In this document: positions 13,354 through 25,001 of the stretch, piece after piece | Layout of the letters: every line of letters begins with the position of its first letter | How positions within the stretch are numbered: the stretch's first letter is position 1 | NCBI GenBank assembly: GCA_963669155.1 | Contig: OZ022577.1 | Location: 13,130,715-13,194,714 of the forward strand | Reading direction: 5' to 3' | Length of the DNA stretch: 64,000 nucleotides | Source of the DNA: Arbacia lixula | Taxonomy: Eukaryota; Echinodermata; Echinoidea; Arbacioida; Arbaciidae | Program-made: the position numbers and the translations under genes | Notes under the pieces: generated by a model | Told to the model about the DNA's origin: nothing | The model's database searches: none | What the model saw: the letters and a program-made list of their open reading frames with translations, nothing else

Positions 13354-13513
13354 ACATGAAGTCTGACATATAATTTTTTGCTGATCAATATTGTGTCAAA
13401 ATAAAAAAAAGTAGGACACCGCTTAGTGAGACTTAACCCCAGACCTCACCTCTGTACAGGTATCTTCTCAGGGGATGCGTAGGTGTAGCAGACAGAGCAG
13501 ACAACCAAACTAT

Positions 13514-13886
13514 TAGCCTGACTTCAATGCTGTTGGACATTTTTTAATCCAAGCCATTACATCTAGCTACATTCATGGCTATCTTAGGTTTTTAATTATT
13601 ATAATTTACCATCAGTGGTAACTACCATGGCAGCAGGTGCAATAATGAGTGTTCATTGGATGTTGCCATGGTAGTTACCATTGTTGGTAAGTTACAATAA
13701 ATAAAAACCTGTATGCAACATGCCCCGGGTCTATTACCAACAAAACAAATTCCACATATCTGCAGTCTAGCTGGAAAAAGAACTTGACAGCTTATTGACT
13801 TATCCAGGCAGACATGTCATTATCCATATTAATTAGTATTGAGTCTGAATTACAAATGTCCAACTGCTTGGCTGGAATCCAGCTTA
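13514..13886 (+). mobile_element. AGCCTGG-family MITE, copy 3, interrupted by a foldback
   Basis: Left end TAGCCTGACTTCAATGCTGT then TGGACATTTTTTAATCC; right end GTCCAACTGCTTGGCTGGAATCCAGCTTA in reverse sense. Excess length over the ~200-bp norm is largely explained by the 125-bp palindrome at 13586-13710. Confidence 0.72.
13586..13710. mobile_element. 125-bp foldback element nested in copy 3
   Basis: A near-perfect palindrome: AGGTTTTTAATTATTATAAT..GGTAACTACCATGGCAGC at left and the complement at right, ending ATAAAAACCT. The TTACCAT/GGTAAC motif is shared with the element at 61713, so the two may be related. Confidence 0.75.
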
Positions 13887-13914
13887 CGGAAGTATTGATG
13901 CATCAAATTCAATG

Positions 13915-14156
13915 TTAACCCAATCTTTACTGATATGCGGGCTGGCTTTTCTGCACTCAGATACTGAGCAGTGCGACTCCATCATAATCTGCTCTACAGT
14001 CAGTCAACAACAGATTATGCATAAACTTTAAAAACCTGGTAGACTGTAAATTAAGCCACACACATGTGGTTATTGCAGTTATATAGCAAATGTTGACATC
14101 CTAACTGGACCAGGATTCACAAAAGCCTGAAAATCTTACCATGAGCAGTGGGTTAA
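13915..14156 (+). mobile_element. TTAA MITE (piggyBac-like termini), copy 2
   Basis: 242 bp from TTAACCCAATCTTTACTG to AGCAGTGGGTTAA. The interior aligns with 1629-1859 and 33483-33953 (CACTCAGATACTGAGCAG, ATAATCTGCT, TTAAGCCACAC). It lies 28 bp after the MITE ending at 13886. Confidence 0.82.
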
Positions 14157-14551
14157 GAGTGGTGGTGACCGATTGCCCCAATATGATGGCATGGCCCAGC
14201 CTTATAAAGAGTTGCGATTGGTTGGATCGATTGCAAAGTAAGGGCCCCGAATTCTGAATCAAGTAGCTATGCTGTCAAATTGCTGTCACACTGCTGCTAA
14301 GCTAGCCAGAGTTTTGAGAGGGATTTGTAATAGGGTATGTGCGTGCAACTATTCTGGCCCCGCCCACAAGGAGTGTCGCGCTTAGGTGATCACGAGTGAT
14401 CCGATGACAACAAATTTGAGATGCTAGATTCCTGAGTGAGGTAAGACTGGCAAATATTTCAGGTATGTTTTACTGGTGGTAACAAGATATTCCCTAGTTC
14501 TAGTGAAAAAAAATGTCCTGGTAATTTTGATGTCCGGCTACCGGTACACCG

Positions 14552-14952
14552 GCGGGTAACTAATATTTTGGTAGTATTCCCAGAGTCTGCCTTAGAATTT
14601 AAAGTGTAGAAAAAATAAAGCCTTAGGATGCGGAAATTACATAACAATTAAATCTTGAAATATCTTGAATATAGAGCAACCCAAAATAGAGGTTGCAAGC
14701 ATATAATTTTCACAAATTGTTGCATGGATGTTTCTGATGAGTGAAACATCACACTACACCAAATAGCGGGTAACTAATATTTTGGTAGTATTCCCAGAGT
14801 CTGCCTTAGAATTTAAAGTGCAGAAAATATGAAGCCTAAGGATGCGGAAATTACATAACAAGTAAATCTTGAAATATCTTGAATGTAGATCAACCCCAAA
14901 ATAGAGGTTGCAAGCATATAATTTTCACAAATTGTTGCATTGTTGTTTCTGG
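14552..14952 (+). repeat. tandem duplication of ~186 bp, period 214 bp
   Basis: 14552-14737 and 14766-14952 both start GCGGGTAACTAATATTTTGG and run through GCATATAATTTTCACAAATT to TTGTTGCAT with few differences. A unique 28-bp spacer separates them. Confidence 0.92.
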
Positions 14953-16200
14953 TGTGTGAACCTACTGATTTCCATCTCTTTGACAAGTCAGTTCCAAATT
15001 TCTCCAGATGCCTCTGTGAGGTCATGAAATGTAGCCTCCAGCATTTGTATAATATGCTACACATGTGCTCCACGTGTGACTGAGAAAGAGGAAAAAACAT
15101 GGATATTAAACAGTAGTTTTTCAAGTTAATTATGTACTTTGCTTAAGCCATTGATTTGTTTTATTTGGAAGGTTTGTGGTTTCCCTTGAGTTAGCACTGC
15201 ATGGGGTAATGAATTAAAGCTCATTAGTAAGGTTCCAAGGTGGCAATCAATTACAGTTACAAGGAATTCAACAATTTGTAGGTGAGGAAGTGAAAATGGC
15301 CTCCTTTAACCCCTTCAGTGCAGGAAATGTTTGCTCTTCAAGATTTGTGTACACTACTGTTAACACCCCCCCCCAAAAAAAAAAAAAAAAAAAAAAATGA
15401 TACAATGGATTTGTCATATTGTATGAACAAGTATTCTTTTATGAAGAGGTTGAAATTAATTGATGTAATTGAAGATTTGTCTATTTTACAAAAGGATATG
15501 TACATTCCCTACAGAAATGTTATGAACACATATTTCCTTTATCTTGTTTATATGATAGGTAAAGTCTTCACCAAAGATTCCTCACATGACAACAAAATCA
15601 CAGTGTTCTAAATATATGAATGTACATAAACATACATACATCCCCTCTGCAGTTCTCATTTGTATGGACTTTGTATTCAATATTTTGCAATATCCAGTGA
15701 AATATTTGCAGTAGTATTGGGAAATTTAATCTTCCATAAATCATCTACATACAGTTTGAAATATATTATATTATCATATAGTATATTTTGATTATTTTTT
15801 TTTATACAAAATGTAAATTCTTAGAGTTATAATAGGAGGGTGTTGTGTTTCTATCTATGTGCTGTGAAGAAAACAAATACAAATACCATAGTGAGAAAAC
15901 AACATGGAGAAATAAATTAAATGGGATGAAACTGTACACTTAAAGCTGGTCTTTGGGTGCCCTGGGGGGAATCTAAATGATGTGTGACTAACTGTAGTGC
16001 CTTGATGGCTTCAATCATACAGCTGAGCTACTACAAATAGGCAAACAGTGATTGGTAAACAGTTCTTTACTTTTTATTGGTAGGTAAGGCTTGTCTAAAA
16101 GCGTTTTGGCATGAGCGGATGTATCGATTGTTACTCTACATCAGGTTTATCTGATCCTACAATCTGTAATTTTAGATAGGTTGACATATTTATGGATACT

Positions 16201-16310
16201 TTTGAAGGGGTGAAGGGGTGGTGGTGGTGGTGGTGGTGGTGTGTATGTGTGTATCATGTATGCGTGTTTGTGTGTATGTATGTATGTGTGTATCTTTATG
16301 TGTATATAAT
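16201..16310 (+). repeat. GGT and GTAT/GT simple repeat
   Basis: A run of nine GGT-type units from about 16217 is followed by GTGTATGT repeats. Confidence 0.9.
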
Positions 16311-16423
16311 ATAGGAATAGCTTTTGATGTAAAAGTTATAAAGCTGGGAAGTTATTCACCTTTTATAAGTTCAGTTACAGATTAAATTTTTAACATGATG
16401 TGAGGAAAAGGCTTTAATTGTAC

Positions 16424-16478
16424 GATATAAAGAATCATAGATAATCACTGTACACTGTAAACTATGATTCTTTATATG
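16424..16478. repeat. 16-bp perfect inverted repeat
   Basis: ATATAAAGAATCATAG and its exact complement CTATGATTCTTTATAT are separated by about 23 bases. Confidence 0.85.
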
Positions 16479-18081
16479 ATGATAGCTACACTGTTTCGGT
16501 ATAGCTATACAATGTTTTTTTTTTATGAGTGGACACAGAACTATATATATAGCTACCAGTGGCTATAAATTCTGCTGTTTGTATACACCATAAGACACCA
16601 CTATCATAGGGACTCTAGAAAAATATTGATAACTGCTCTGGTAAACAGAGACAGTGATTGGCCATTTGGTCTTTAAATAGATTAATATCACAAGCTTGTG
16701 CTAGCTCAGATTATCTGAGCATTTGTCAACATTTTCTTTTCCTAAGATGGGCAAATGGTGCCATGTCTGTGCTTGTTTAGAAGATTGCATCTGAGATAAT
16801 CCACTCTTGTCCTCCAAAGTTTGTTACTAAGATATAAAGGTTTGTTTGAAGGATTACTCCAACTCAATGTATTTTTAGACAAGCTTGGTAACAACTGATT
16901 TTATGTTCCTCTCTTTTGAGGTTGTGGGATATGTGGGACAAGAGGTACGAGGTACTTTTTCATACATGCACCAGAATCTCTTTTAATTATAAAAATCATA
17001 TTTGAAAGAAATGTGACTTCAGAAAGTAAGAAATTGTTGGACAATGAAATAGTTCAAACAGAGCACTCAAGCTAGACACAAACTTCTATCTTATAATTCC
17101 CTAATGCTGGTTTTAATGAGAAACATTGGTCATGGGACTTCCTAGACTTTGTAGCTGATTCCTAAACCAGGTTTCAGTGTGTTTGATTGTTCTGAGAATG
17201 CCAATTTTAAGAATTTTCTTTCATATCATATCAATTTCTCCGCATTAATTTCTTAAATGATAAAAACAAAGGCCTTTGTTTGTGCAGATAAGAATATTGT
17301 CTTATGCATCTACAGTTCCTACAAGAGAAATGCTTATGTACATAACGTTGTGGTTGATTACAATCAGATGTTGTTTTGCAAACCTAACTAATGCTATGCT
17401 AAAAGGTCATTTATTGTGAAGATTTTATTGATGACTGCTCCAATATATGATAAAGTACATAAAATGATACCAAAATTAACATATGAAATGTGATACACCT
17501 TTACACCAAATCTGTTTATGATGCCGAAGTGCATTAATTCCTCAATTGGAAGGGCCTTCTGTTGCCAGCTGCCAATTGACCAACGTATAGATTGATTCAG
17601 ATGTTGACCAACCCACATCTGGAATGTAAGTTTGAATGGAGTACCATTGCACCTTCTCAGTACCAAGCCAAGACTTAAAGCACATTTCAAGTGCCTATGG
17701 TACTGGAAGGGTTAGATTTTGTGAGTAAATTTTAAATAACTCACTTCATCAATGTCTTTGTATTGTTCATAAGCGGGATTATGAATGTACAAGGCGTAAA
17801 GAAAGGACATTTAATGCATGATGGTCTCTTCCCATTCCTGGTACCGGTCAGGTACTAATGCAATTACCGTCTATGTCACAGACCATTTGGTACAACACCA
17901 TCACCAAACAAATCAAGTATCCTTGCTTATGACAGGTCATAGCCATCATGATCAGACAGCCTTCTGCTGAAGTGCTTGGTATAAAGTATTTCATTGCCAG
18001 CTAGGAGCCTTGGATCTTAAAGCAACTTCGCTGTGAGATTCTGCTGCCCAGAGTAATTTGCACAAGTGCTGTGGATTGCTA

Positions 18082-18222
18082 CACTACAGCTCAAAGGAGT
18101 TGAAACACGATGCTTTAGCCTAAAAAGCATCATGTTTTATGCTGAACTGGACAAAATATACCGCGGTTTAAAACTGCGGCTCCTTCCCTTTCTTCCCTTT
18201 CCAACTCCTTTGAGCTGGAGTG
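18082..18222 (+). mobile_element. foldback MITE, deletion derivative of the 772/33511 family
   Basis: The same termini (CACTACAGCTC at left, GAGCTGGAGTG at right) are bounded by TA on both sides. The copy is only 141 bp because most of the left arm has been lost, joining CAAAGGAGTTG straight to the AAACACGATGC of the centre. The right arm is complete. Confidence 0.87.
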
Positions 18223-18770
18223 TAATTAGTTGTGAGAGCAGTGCAGAATTAGGACCAGTATCATGATAAAAAAGTACTTTAAGATTCTTTAGAGAACAGA
18301 AGTCCTACAAATGGTGCTGATTTCTATTGATTTATTTGCATTTGACATATTCCCTAAGTCATGTGATTAAAATCATTAGTTTGGGGTTTCTGATAAAAAA
18401 CTTTATTGTCCAATTTATAATAGAGGACATAAAAAGATAGACATGACGTAACTATTTAATATAAATGAATAAACTTGCTTTATATAATAATTGCACGCTT
18501 TAATTCACATTTTTTCTTTTTATTTGTATTTTATAAGGGTCAATAAGATGTTTTTAGATTTTTTATGTAAACACCTCTATTACACAAAAGTTGCATTGCA
18601 AGTCATAAAGAATATATGGTTCATTATATTGCTAATAATTTCTGGTCTGTTATCTTCATAAAATAGTACTGCTGCAATATATGTATGTGGTTATGTATGC
18701 ATTTATGTTCTTGGCATTGACATATGTTGATGCAGTTAAACGGTTGTTTCTTTCTTAAATTTTCTTATAA

Positions 18771-19246
18771 GGTGTGTCTTCATTAGCCCAATGGGGCGAA
18801 ATAGCTAACTAGTTCTGATCGGGATAGCCTAGCCAGATCACGAAATAGCTAGCTATTTGCATCATCATTAGCCAGATCAGGTGAAATAGCTAGCTATTTG
18901 GTCGAGAAAATTTCCCAAGAAATCTGGGGTTAGATGGAGCTACAGTAGCTCGAGCTAGCTCGGAGCGTCTGTTCATTAGCCTGAAAATTTCTCAATCCCG
19001 GCATGCTTCAGGGCGCAGCGAGGCATTGTTTATGTAAGGTTTTTATACGTGCATGAATGCGAGCTCACAACCGAAGCCATGCGGTCGTGGCCTATGCCCG
19101 TCGCACACTACGTATGTGCGAACATCGAGATAATTTATGCATCCCGAGTTTCAAGCTGATGAAGACGCGATTGCAACTTCAGGCTAGTTCCCGGGATCCT
19201 CAAACCAGCTCGCTATTTCGTCTGATCGGGCTAATGAAGATGCACC
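18771..19246. mobile_element. 476-bp inverted-repeat element (GAAATAGCTAGC-rich)
   Basis: Ends GGTGTGTCTTCATTAGCCC and, inward from the right, GGTGCATCTTCATTAGCCC. Both are followed by variants of CGATC.GRCGAAATAGC. The left part repeats GAAATAGCTAGCTATTTG twice, and the right part is CpG-rich (GCGGTCGTGG, CCCGTCGCAC). Superfamily unclear; the flanks are AT-rich without a certain duplication. Confidence 0.77.
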
Positions 19247-19277
19247 TATATTCACCTGCTTTGGCCATTTGTTGGTG

Positions 19278-19312
19278 TGTATGTATGTGTGTGTGTGTGT
19301 GTGTGTGTGCAA
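19278..19312 (+). repeat. GT dinucleotide repeat
   Basis: GTGTATGTATG followed by about 11 GT units; long ORFs called across it are low-complexity artefacts. Confidence 0.92.
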
Positions 19313-20559
19313 GGGTGGGGGGATGTGGATGTTTTTCCTGTAGCTGATTGTAAGGTTGAAGTTTTGACAAAAGACAGATGTACACTGCAAGAATTATGGT
19401 GATAAATTGAAACAGGTGAGTATAGCAGCACCATTATTTTGGATTTAATTCAAGTGCCCAGGGGAAACATTAAAACCTCTGCCCCAAGTTTAAAAATGTG
19501 AAGATACCCAAGAAGTTTCTATCACTTTGTCATTCCTTTCCAGAGGGTGTGTGGCCATGAGAGGTTTATGTGTCAAGGGTACAGAACTCGTGAAGGGCAC
19601 AATTTCAGTTTTGATTTTCAATAAAAAAAAGTGCAGGATGCCTTATTTGACCCACGTTTGTGTCCTTGTTTGACCCACGTTTGTGTCCTTGTTTCAGCTG
19701 ATATTACAAATTCCACAGGTTGGGCTGTTTCCTCATGACCCATGTTTCATTCAACCCATAATTTCATCTTGTAGAGATATCTTGACTCTTAAAGGATGTT
19801 CTTGCAAACAGTTGCCTGTTGAAATATGGATTACATTCTTCACCATTCGTCTAGTTAAGAAATGCAGCCTCTCATTAAATATACTTCATTACAATAGAGA
19901 TTAGGGAACCTGTGAAGACAACTTGACTCTGAAAAGATGGTCTTGCGAACAGTTGCCTTCTGAATATGTATCACATTCTTCAAGTGTAGAAATACAATCC
20001 TTAGTTCAATATACTTAGCCACCGATAGCGATAAGATTACATGTTATGTGGAGTATTTATGAATGTACTCCGCACATTCAACATTACATGGGTCAATATT
20101 AACATTGGTGTCGGGCCATTATTTGTCCGCACATTGAGTGATATTCCCTAATCCAGAATTGAAGTTGACAATCCTGATAGGAGAGCAAACACCACATCAA
20201 AGAGAGTTGGTGCTATACAAAGGCAAGACTGGTATTCAAAAGTAACAAAAAAGGGATATTCGGCTTGACTGCTTCAACAGCTGACTGTTTACAGAATATA
20301 AATTGGGGTGGATTAAGCATGTAGGATTATCAGCCAGACAGTGAGATATTGTCCAAATAGGATTTCAGTGCAGTGAAAAATTGACTTTTACACCAAGCTC
20401 TGTGTATGAGTCTATACTTGAGAGGATTAGGGTTAAGCCAGATTGCTCTATTGAAGAACACGCACATCACTGGCTTCCCTGACAAGACCCCCAAACAACC
20501 AATCTGCTGTTTGATGGATTTCAGAGCCATTTTGCTTCACAAGGATGTTGCAGACGAGA

Positions 20560-21150
20560 ATGTTACTTAAAAAAAAGATTAGGCATACACCCAGTAGAAG
20601 GAAGGATAGCATGAAAAAGAAGTCAGACAAGAGTCTTGGAACCAGATGGATTTGAACCTGCAATCTACTGTCTATTTCTCATTCATGGATTAAAGGCACA
20701 ATAATATTGAAATAAATACCTTAGAGTCTCATTTAATCTGACTCATTAATATTCATGAGTAGTCCAGTGAAAGGACCATTCGGCTATATTTTAGTGAAAG
20801 GGATTTCTGGGGCGATTTCAATTTTGAAAAGAAACTTTAGGCATGCACCTAGTAGTAGCAAGGAAAGGGTGCTCCACCCTGTAGGATTTGAACCTAAAAT
20901 CTACTGCTTACCAGGCAGCAATTTAACCATGCAAGCTATTTCTAGTTCATGGATTAAGTCCCAAAAACCTAGAAACAAAAACCCAAGAGTCTCATTCAAT
21001 AGGACTCGTTAATATTCATAAGAAGTCCGCCATAAGGACCATTCGGCTAGATTTTAGTTTAAGGGCTATCTGGGGGAAATTGCAATTGTAAAAAGAACTT
21101 TTAGGCATACCCCCAGTAGTAGTAGGGATAACATGCTCCATCCTGTAAAT
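20560..21150 (-). repeat. tandem array of a ~260-bp tRNA-SINE-like unit
   Basis: Landmarks recur at ~260-bp spacing: AGGCATACACCCAGTAG at 20581, AGGCATGCACCTAGTAG at 20839 and AGGCATACCCCCAGTAG at 21102; TTCATGGATTAA at about 20682 and 20945. On the minus strand each unit carries a tRNA-like region with a B-box-like GGTTCAAATCC (complement of GGATTTGAACC at 20647 and GGATTTGAACCT at 20884). An A-box-like TAGCTTGCATGGTTAAATTG lies upstream in the second unit. A dispersed copy lies at 25353. Confidence 0.78.
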
Positions 21151-21319
21151 TAATGAAAAACAAATCAGACAAAAGTCTTGGAGTCTTGGAGTCTTTTGTT
21201 TGTGGATCTATATATTGTTGATGTTGATACCACTGAAAATATCAAGCTTGGTGTGTGTTAATGAGATTGTGTGTGATATAATAATACTTACTTATTTGAT
21301 CTACTAAGTAATGTTTTGA

Positions 21320-21720
21320 ATGAAATATAAGAAGTATATTTTTTATGTATATTTTTGTTCTTTTTTCCTTTTATTGTGCTGCCTCTATCTATTTGACTTC
21401 GATTTCTATATATTTTATTTCTTTCTCTGTTTTTTTCCTTACATCTTCTTAACTTGTTTTTTCCTTATTCCTTCTCCATTCCCTTTCTCTCGCCCTGTAA
21501 ACACGCTCTTTTGCCATATCTATTCTGACCATTTTATCTTCTCCCCTCCCTCTCCTCCTCTCTTTCTGTCTCTCTTTCCCATGTATTCCTTTGTGTGTTT
21601 CCCTGCCTTTCTCACTCTACTCTTTCTCCATCTTCAATCTCTTCATCCACTCCTTCCCCATCATCTCTTCCTTCTGTCTCTCTTCCTATCCCTTCCAATT
21701 AGACATTTTTGTAATGTATT
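21320..21720 (+). repeat. pyrimidine-rich tract upstream of exon 2
   Basis: About 400 bases dominated by TTTC, CTCT and TCCC. The 147-codon ORF here (F, L, S, P only) is a composition artefact. It ends about 75 bases before the exon 2 acceptor. Confidence 0.85.
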
Positions 21721-21794
21721 CACAACCTTCCCCTTAAAAACTTGCATAAATTTGCATACATAACATAAAATGTCTATTCTTCTCTGCACACCAG

Positions 21795-21916
21795 CCCGAT
21801 CGGATTCCTCGCCAGGCTCCAGCATCATCAGGGTGGAGTGAGTGGGGCATCTGGAGTGCATGTTCCCGGTCCTGCGGAGGAGGGGTATCCTACCAGGAGA
21901 GGCGGTGTCTGTTGGA
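21795..21916 (+). CDS. ADAMTSL: ADAMTS-like protein, coding exon 2 (first half of TSP type 1 repeat)
   Basis: The exon encodes protein residues 23-62 plus two bases of codon 63. A short basic/proline linker ([12 protein letters not shown]) is followed by the start of a thrombospondin type 1 repeat, with WSEWGIW at 36-42, [10 protein letters not shown] at 45-54 and ERRC at 57-60. The W-x-x-W-x-x-W series is the C-mannosylation motif, and C-S-R-S-C-G matches the POFUT2 O-fucosylation consensus C-x-x-S/T-C, so S48 is the expected fucose site. Both modifications are known for ADAMTS and ADAMTSL TSP1 repeats. The acceptor CACACCAG ends at 21794 after a pyrimidine-rich stretch; the donor GTAAGT starts at 21917. 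The exon is entered in phase 0 and left in phase 2, matching both neighbours. A GAT-rich microsatellite begins almost immediately after the donor. Confidence 0.9.
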
Positions 21917-21926
21917 GTAAGTCTGG

Positions 21927-22112
21927 TGGTGATGATGATAATGATAATGGTTGTCGGAGGGATAGTAGTGAAGGTAGCACTAGTAGTATATGTGGTGATG
22001 GTGGTGATGGTGATGATGATAATGATGATGATAATGTTGATGGTTGTTAGAGTGATAGTAGTGGAGGTAGTATTAGTAGTATACATGGTGGTGGTGGTGG
22101 TGAGGGTGACGG

Positions 22113-22158
<46 letters not shown>

Positions 22159-22241
22159 AATGATAATGATGATAGTGGTTGTTGCAGTGATAATGGTGGA
22201 GGTAGTACTAGTAGAATACATGGTGGTGATGGTGGTGACAG

Positions 22242-22277
<36 letters not shown>

Positions 22278-22340
22278 GGAGGTTAATATTGATGGTTGTT
22301 GGAGTGGTAGAAGAAGAGGAAGTATGAGTAGTGCATATGG
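21927..22340 (+). repeat. GAT/GGT microsatellite after exon 2
   Basis: Imperfect GAT, GTG and GGT units include two long pure (GAT) runs at about 22111-22157 and 22240-22274. Larger 160-bp blocks recur (AGTAGTATACATGGTGGTGG at ~22073; AGTAGAATACATGGTGGTGA at ~22210). Isoleucine, methionine or serine ORFs in it are artefacts. Confidence 0.93.
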
Positions 22341-23655
22341 TGGTGGTGCTGCTGAAATGAGCAGAGCATATTTGATGCTGGTGGTGAGTTTACCCAATCA
22401 CGAGAAGGAGTGTCTGAATTAATTAGTGATGATGAAGATGATAATAATAATGGTGGTGGTGATACTGGTGGAAGAAGTAGCAGAAGAATAGGGCAGTATC
22501 TATCTGTTGGTCAACATACATGTATGATGTATTCTGTGATTGTGCGGAACATACATGAAGTAATGGTGGTGATGGCGATGGTGACGATGAAAGATATTGA
22601 TATTGATGACACGAGTGGTGGTAGAAAATGAAAAACTACATATATTTGTTTGGTAGATCAGAGAGAGAGAGAGAGAGAGAAAAAAAAATGAGGTAGAAAG
22701 AGAGTGAGAGATATCGGGAACCCAACAAATTGTTACTATTCTGTCATTTCTGTAAAACAGGTATGTTTTTCATCATGCACAAGTGATGGATGATCGATGC
22801 CTGGGTGATTTCTATTCTTGTGTTCCTACCTGTATATAATATCAATTTCAATTATGTCTATTGACCCTTGCATAACATTTCATCATGAAATAGAAATACT
22901 CAAGATTGACCTTGGCTTCTTGTGTAGGTTTAGTCATACAAATTGAGTTTTTCACCAATGTAGAAGTTGCAAATCAGTTGAAGCTGAAAAGGACCATTAA
23001 GGAAAGACAACGTCTCACACCCCGCAGTGTGGGAACAGGATACATTGAAATAAAACTGATTCATTGATATATTGGAATTATTTGAGTAAAGCTATCATCA
23101 CTGTATGCTCATTCATCCCATCATTGGAGAATAAAAGGAATGTAATGTAAGAAATCAAAGTGCATGGAAGATGGCCATCAGAGCAAACCATATATCCCAT
23201 CCTGCATCGTGGGAAAATGGATGGCGAGTAGACATTGTGATGATGAGTGATATATGTTTATGAACTTTGGCATAACACTCTCAATATGGAATGTCTTTAG
23301 ATCAGATTGGTACTAGGGTTGTATCTCTTGGACATGTTGCAATGATTGAAGTTATGTCAATTGAATGTTTTAACAACAAAAGAGCATTGTGACTGAGTGT
23401 ATATACATCTAAACTAGAATGATCTTTAAAATGTAAAATGTATTAACAATATTATGTATGTTTAATGCCCTAAATCCAATATGATTCAGTGCTACATGTA
23501 GCTTGCGTCATTCATAAATCATTTCAGTGAGTGCTGGAAGTATGTACTGTCAATGTATACCTATTTAGAATCACGATCTAGTTGCTGCTTCTTTGTGAAC
23601 ATAGTCTGCTTGTTCATTGTCAGAGAGTTCCAGATTGTTGGATTCTCCCTCCTCA

Positions 23656-23851
23656 TAGCCTGCTTTCTAGGCTGTTGGACATTTTTATTCAAACTGAAAA
23701 CAACTCATGTGCCTTAAGTCCATTCATTGGATAATTCTCCTCTCTCCTTATAACTGGAGAAGAAATCAAGAATTATTCTAGTCTATTGCAGCCCGGCCCC
23801 TCTATTGAATAATTTTGTTTAGAAATGTGCAACAGCCTGGAAACCAGGCTA
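23656..23851 (+). mobile_element. AGCCTGG-family MITE, copy 4 (best-preserved)
   Basis: 196 bp. TAGCCTGCTTTCTAGGCTGT then TGGACATTTTTATTCAAA at left; TTTAGAAATGTGCAACAGCC then TGGAAACCAGGCTA at right, giving ~30-bp inverted ends. Interior GGAGAAGAAATCAAGAATTA and CTAGTCTATTGCAG match 59621-59801. Confidence 0.85.
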
Positions 23852-23977
23852 TGTCCCTCATGGAGGAGCCAGGTAGGCTGACAGGTGACGCTCATTCGGT
23901 CGGCCCACCACAATGGGAAGAATAAGGTGCAAGAAGTCACCCTTTGTGTGGTCTCTGAACCAAGAAGAAAGATCGGT

Positions 23978-24019
23978 CTGCACGATTTCATCTGATTATA
24001 ATTGTGACTGAAATCGTGC
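23978..24019. repeat. 12-bp perfect inverted repeat
   Basis: TGCACGATTTCA and TGAAATCGTGCA with an 18-base loop, in a GC-richer patch (23860-24130) that otherwise shows nothing recognisable. Confidence 0.7.
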
Positions 24020-24722
24020 AGGGGTTTGGATCATCCCTTTGAACAGCGACCGAGTGAGCAAAGTAGCGCCGCACATATTTGTAGTGACACCTATCACGTC
24101 CGCTATGTCTTGCCTTCTTCACCCTCGACCATTCTTCTTTGTTGACTTGATTCTGTGCCACAGGGGCACATAATTTTACTACCATATGAATGCACAAGGT
24201 CACATTCAATAGTATTTATCTGGTACAGCAGGTGTTAAAATATAGCTCTTTTGTAGATAGTTGTATAAAGTCTGCCAAAATAATTGTGTAAATGCCACAG
24301 GATATGGAAAAAATGCTGGATTAGCAATAAAAATAAAATAAAATTGACGAGATGAAAATTATACTGACCATTAGATTTTGGTCCTCCAAAATTTTGCAGT
24401 TCCTGTAGCCTACAGAAACACATCAAAAATATCATTCTTGGGAATATGTTGTTGTTGCATCAACAAACTTATCTGCCTTGGCTCAACATAAAAACACTTC
24501 AAATTTAGTGAGTGATAAAACTTTTAGTTTTTTAGTCAGTCAGATTGTTTCTGATAGTTGTCACAAGGGCATTTGTTTGCAACAAATCATTATTAACTTT
24601 AATGGTTACAAGATATAAGGTAGGAACCTTACATAGTAATTTGTACAGAACTCTATGATTAAAGTTTCATGTTTAATCATAACAATTGTGGCAATGGCTA
24701 CCATGCTAACTGCTATAGTAGT

Positions 24723-24892
24723 AAACAAATAATCAACGTTGGAGAAGGTGATGGGATGAACTATCACTTCCGAGGCGATCTGGATGTAGCTATCTTTCCG
24801 AAGCGCACCTGAGGAAAGATAGCGTATACATTCAGATCGCCGAGGAAGTGATTGTTCGTCTCATTGCCTGAAACCAAAAGTTGATTATTTGA
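24723..24892. repeat. 170-bp foldback (hairpin) sequence
   Basis: AAACAAATAATCAACGTTGG..TATCACTTCC..GGCGATCTG..TAGCTATCTTTCC pairs with GGAAAGATAGC..CAGATCGCC..GGAAGTGA..CCAAAAGTTGATTATTTG around a ~13-base loop (GAAGCGCACCTGA). Probably a foldback MITE. An outer pair TATTCCACAT (24897) and ATGTGGAATA (25304) suggests a larger element extending to about 25320. Confidence 0.82.
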
Positions 24893-25001
24893 TTTATATT
24901 CCACATCTGAAACCAACTATCTATACCAAAAATGACAATTTGACGTACACAAGTAATGTTTACTTCTCTACCTAACCCCGAGCCGCTGCCATGGGGAACA
25001 T

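Larger units (their letters stand above)
5557..21794 (+). other. intron 1 of the ADAMTSL gene (16.2 kb, phase 0)
   Basis: GT-AG intron from GTAAGT at 5557 to CACCAG ending at 21794. It is mostly anonymous AT-rich DNA with the repeats listed separately. No repeat or gene is recognised in about 6.9-8.9, 9.4-12.0, 15.1-16.2, 16.7-18.0 and 19.4-20.5 kb. Short poly-A (15374-15397) and G/T-rich stretches are ordinary low complexity. Confidence 0.75.

Noticed and set aside
20640..20720. Possible tRNA gene on the minus strand
   Set aside because: It has B-box-like sequence but no intact acceptor stem or anticodon arm, and it recurs as part of a 260-bp unit, so it is SINE-derived.
21661..22397. Overlapping 116-186-codon ORFs of I/T, M/V or S
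   Set aside because: Translations of the GAT/GGT microsatellite in different frames; the true exon (21795-21916) uses another frame.
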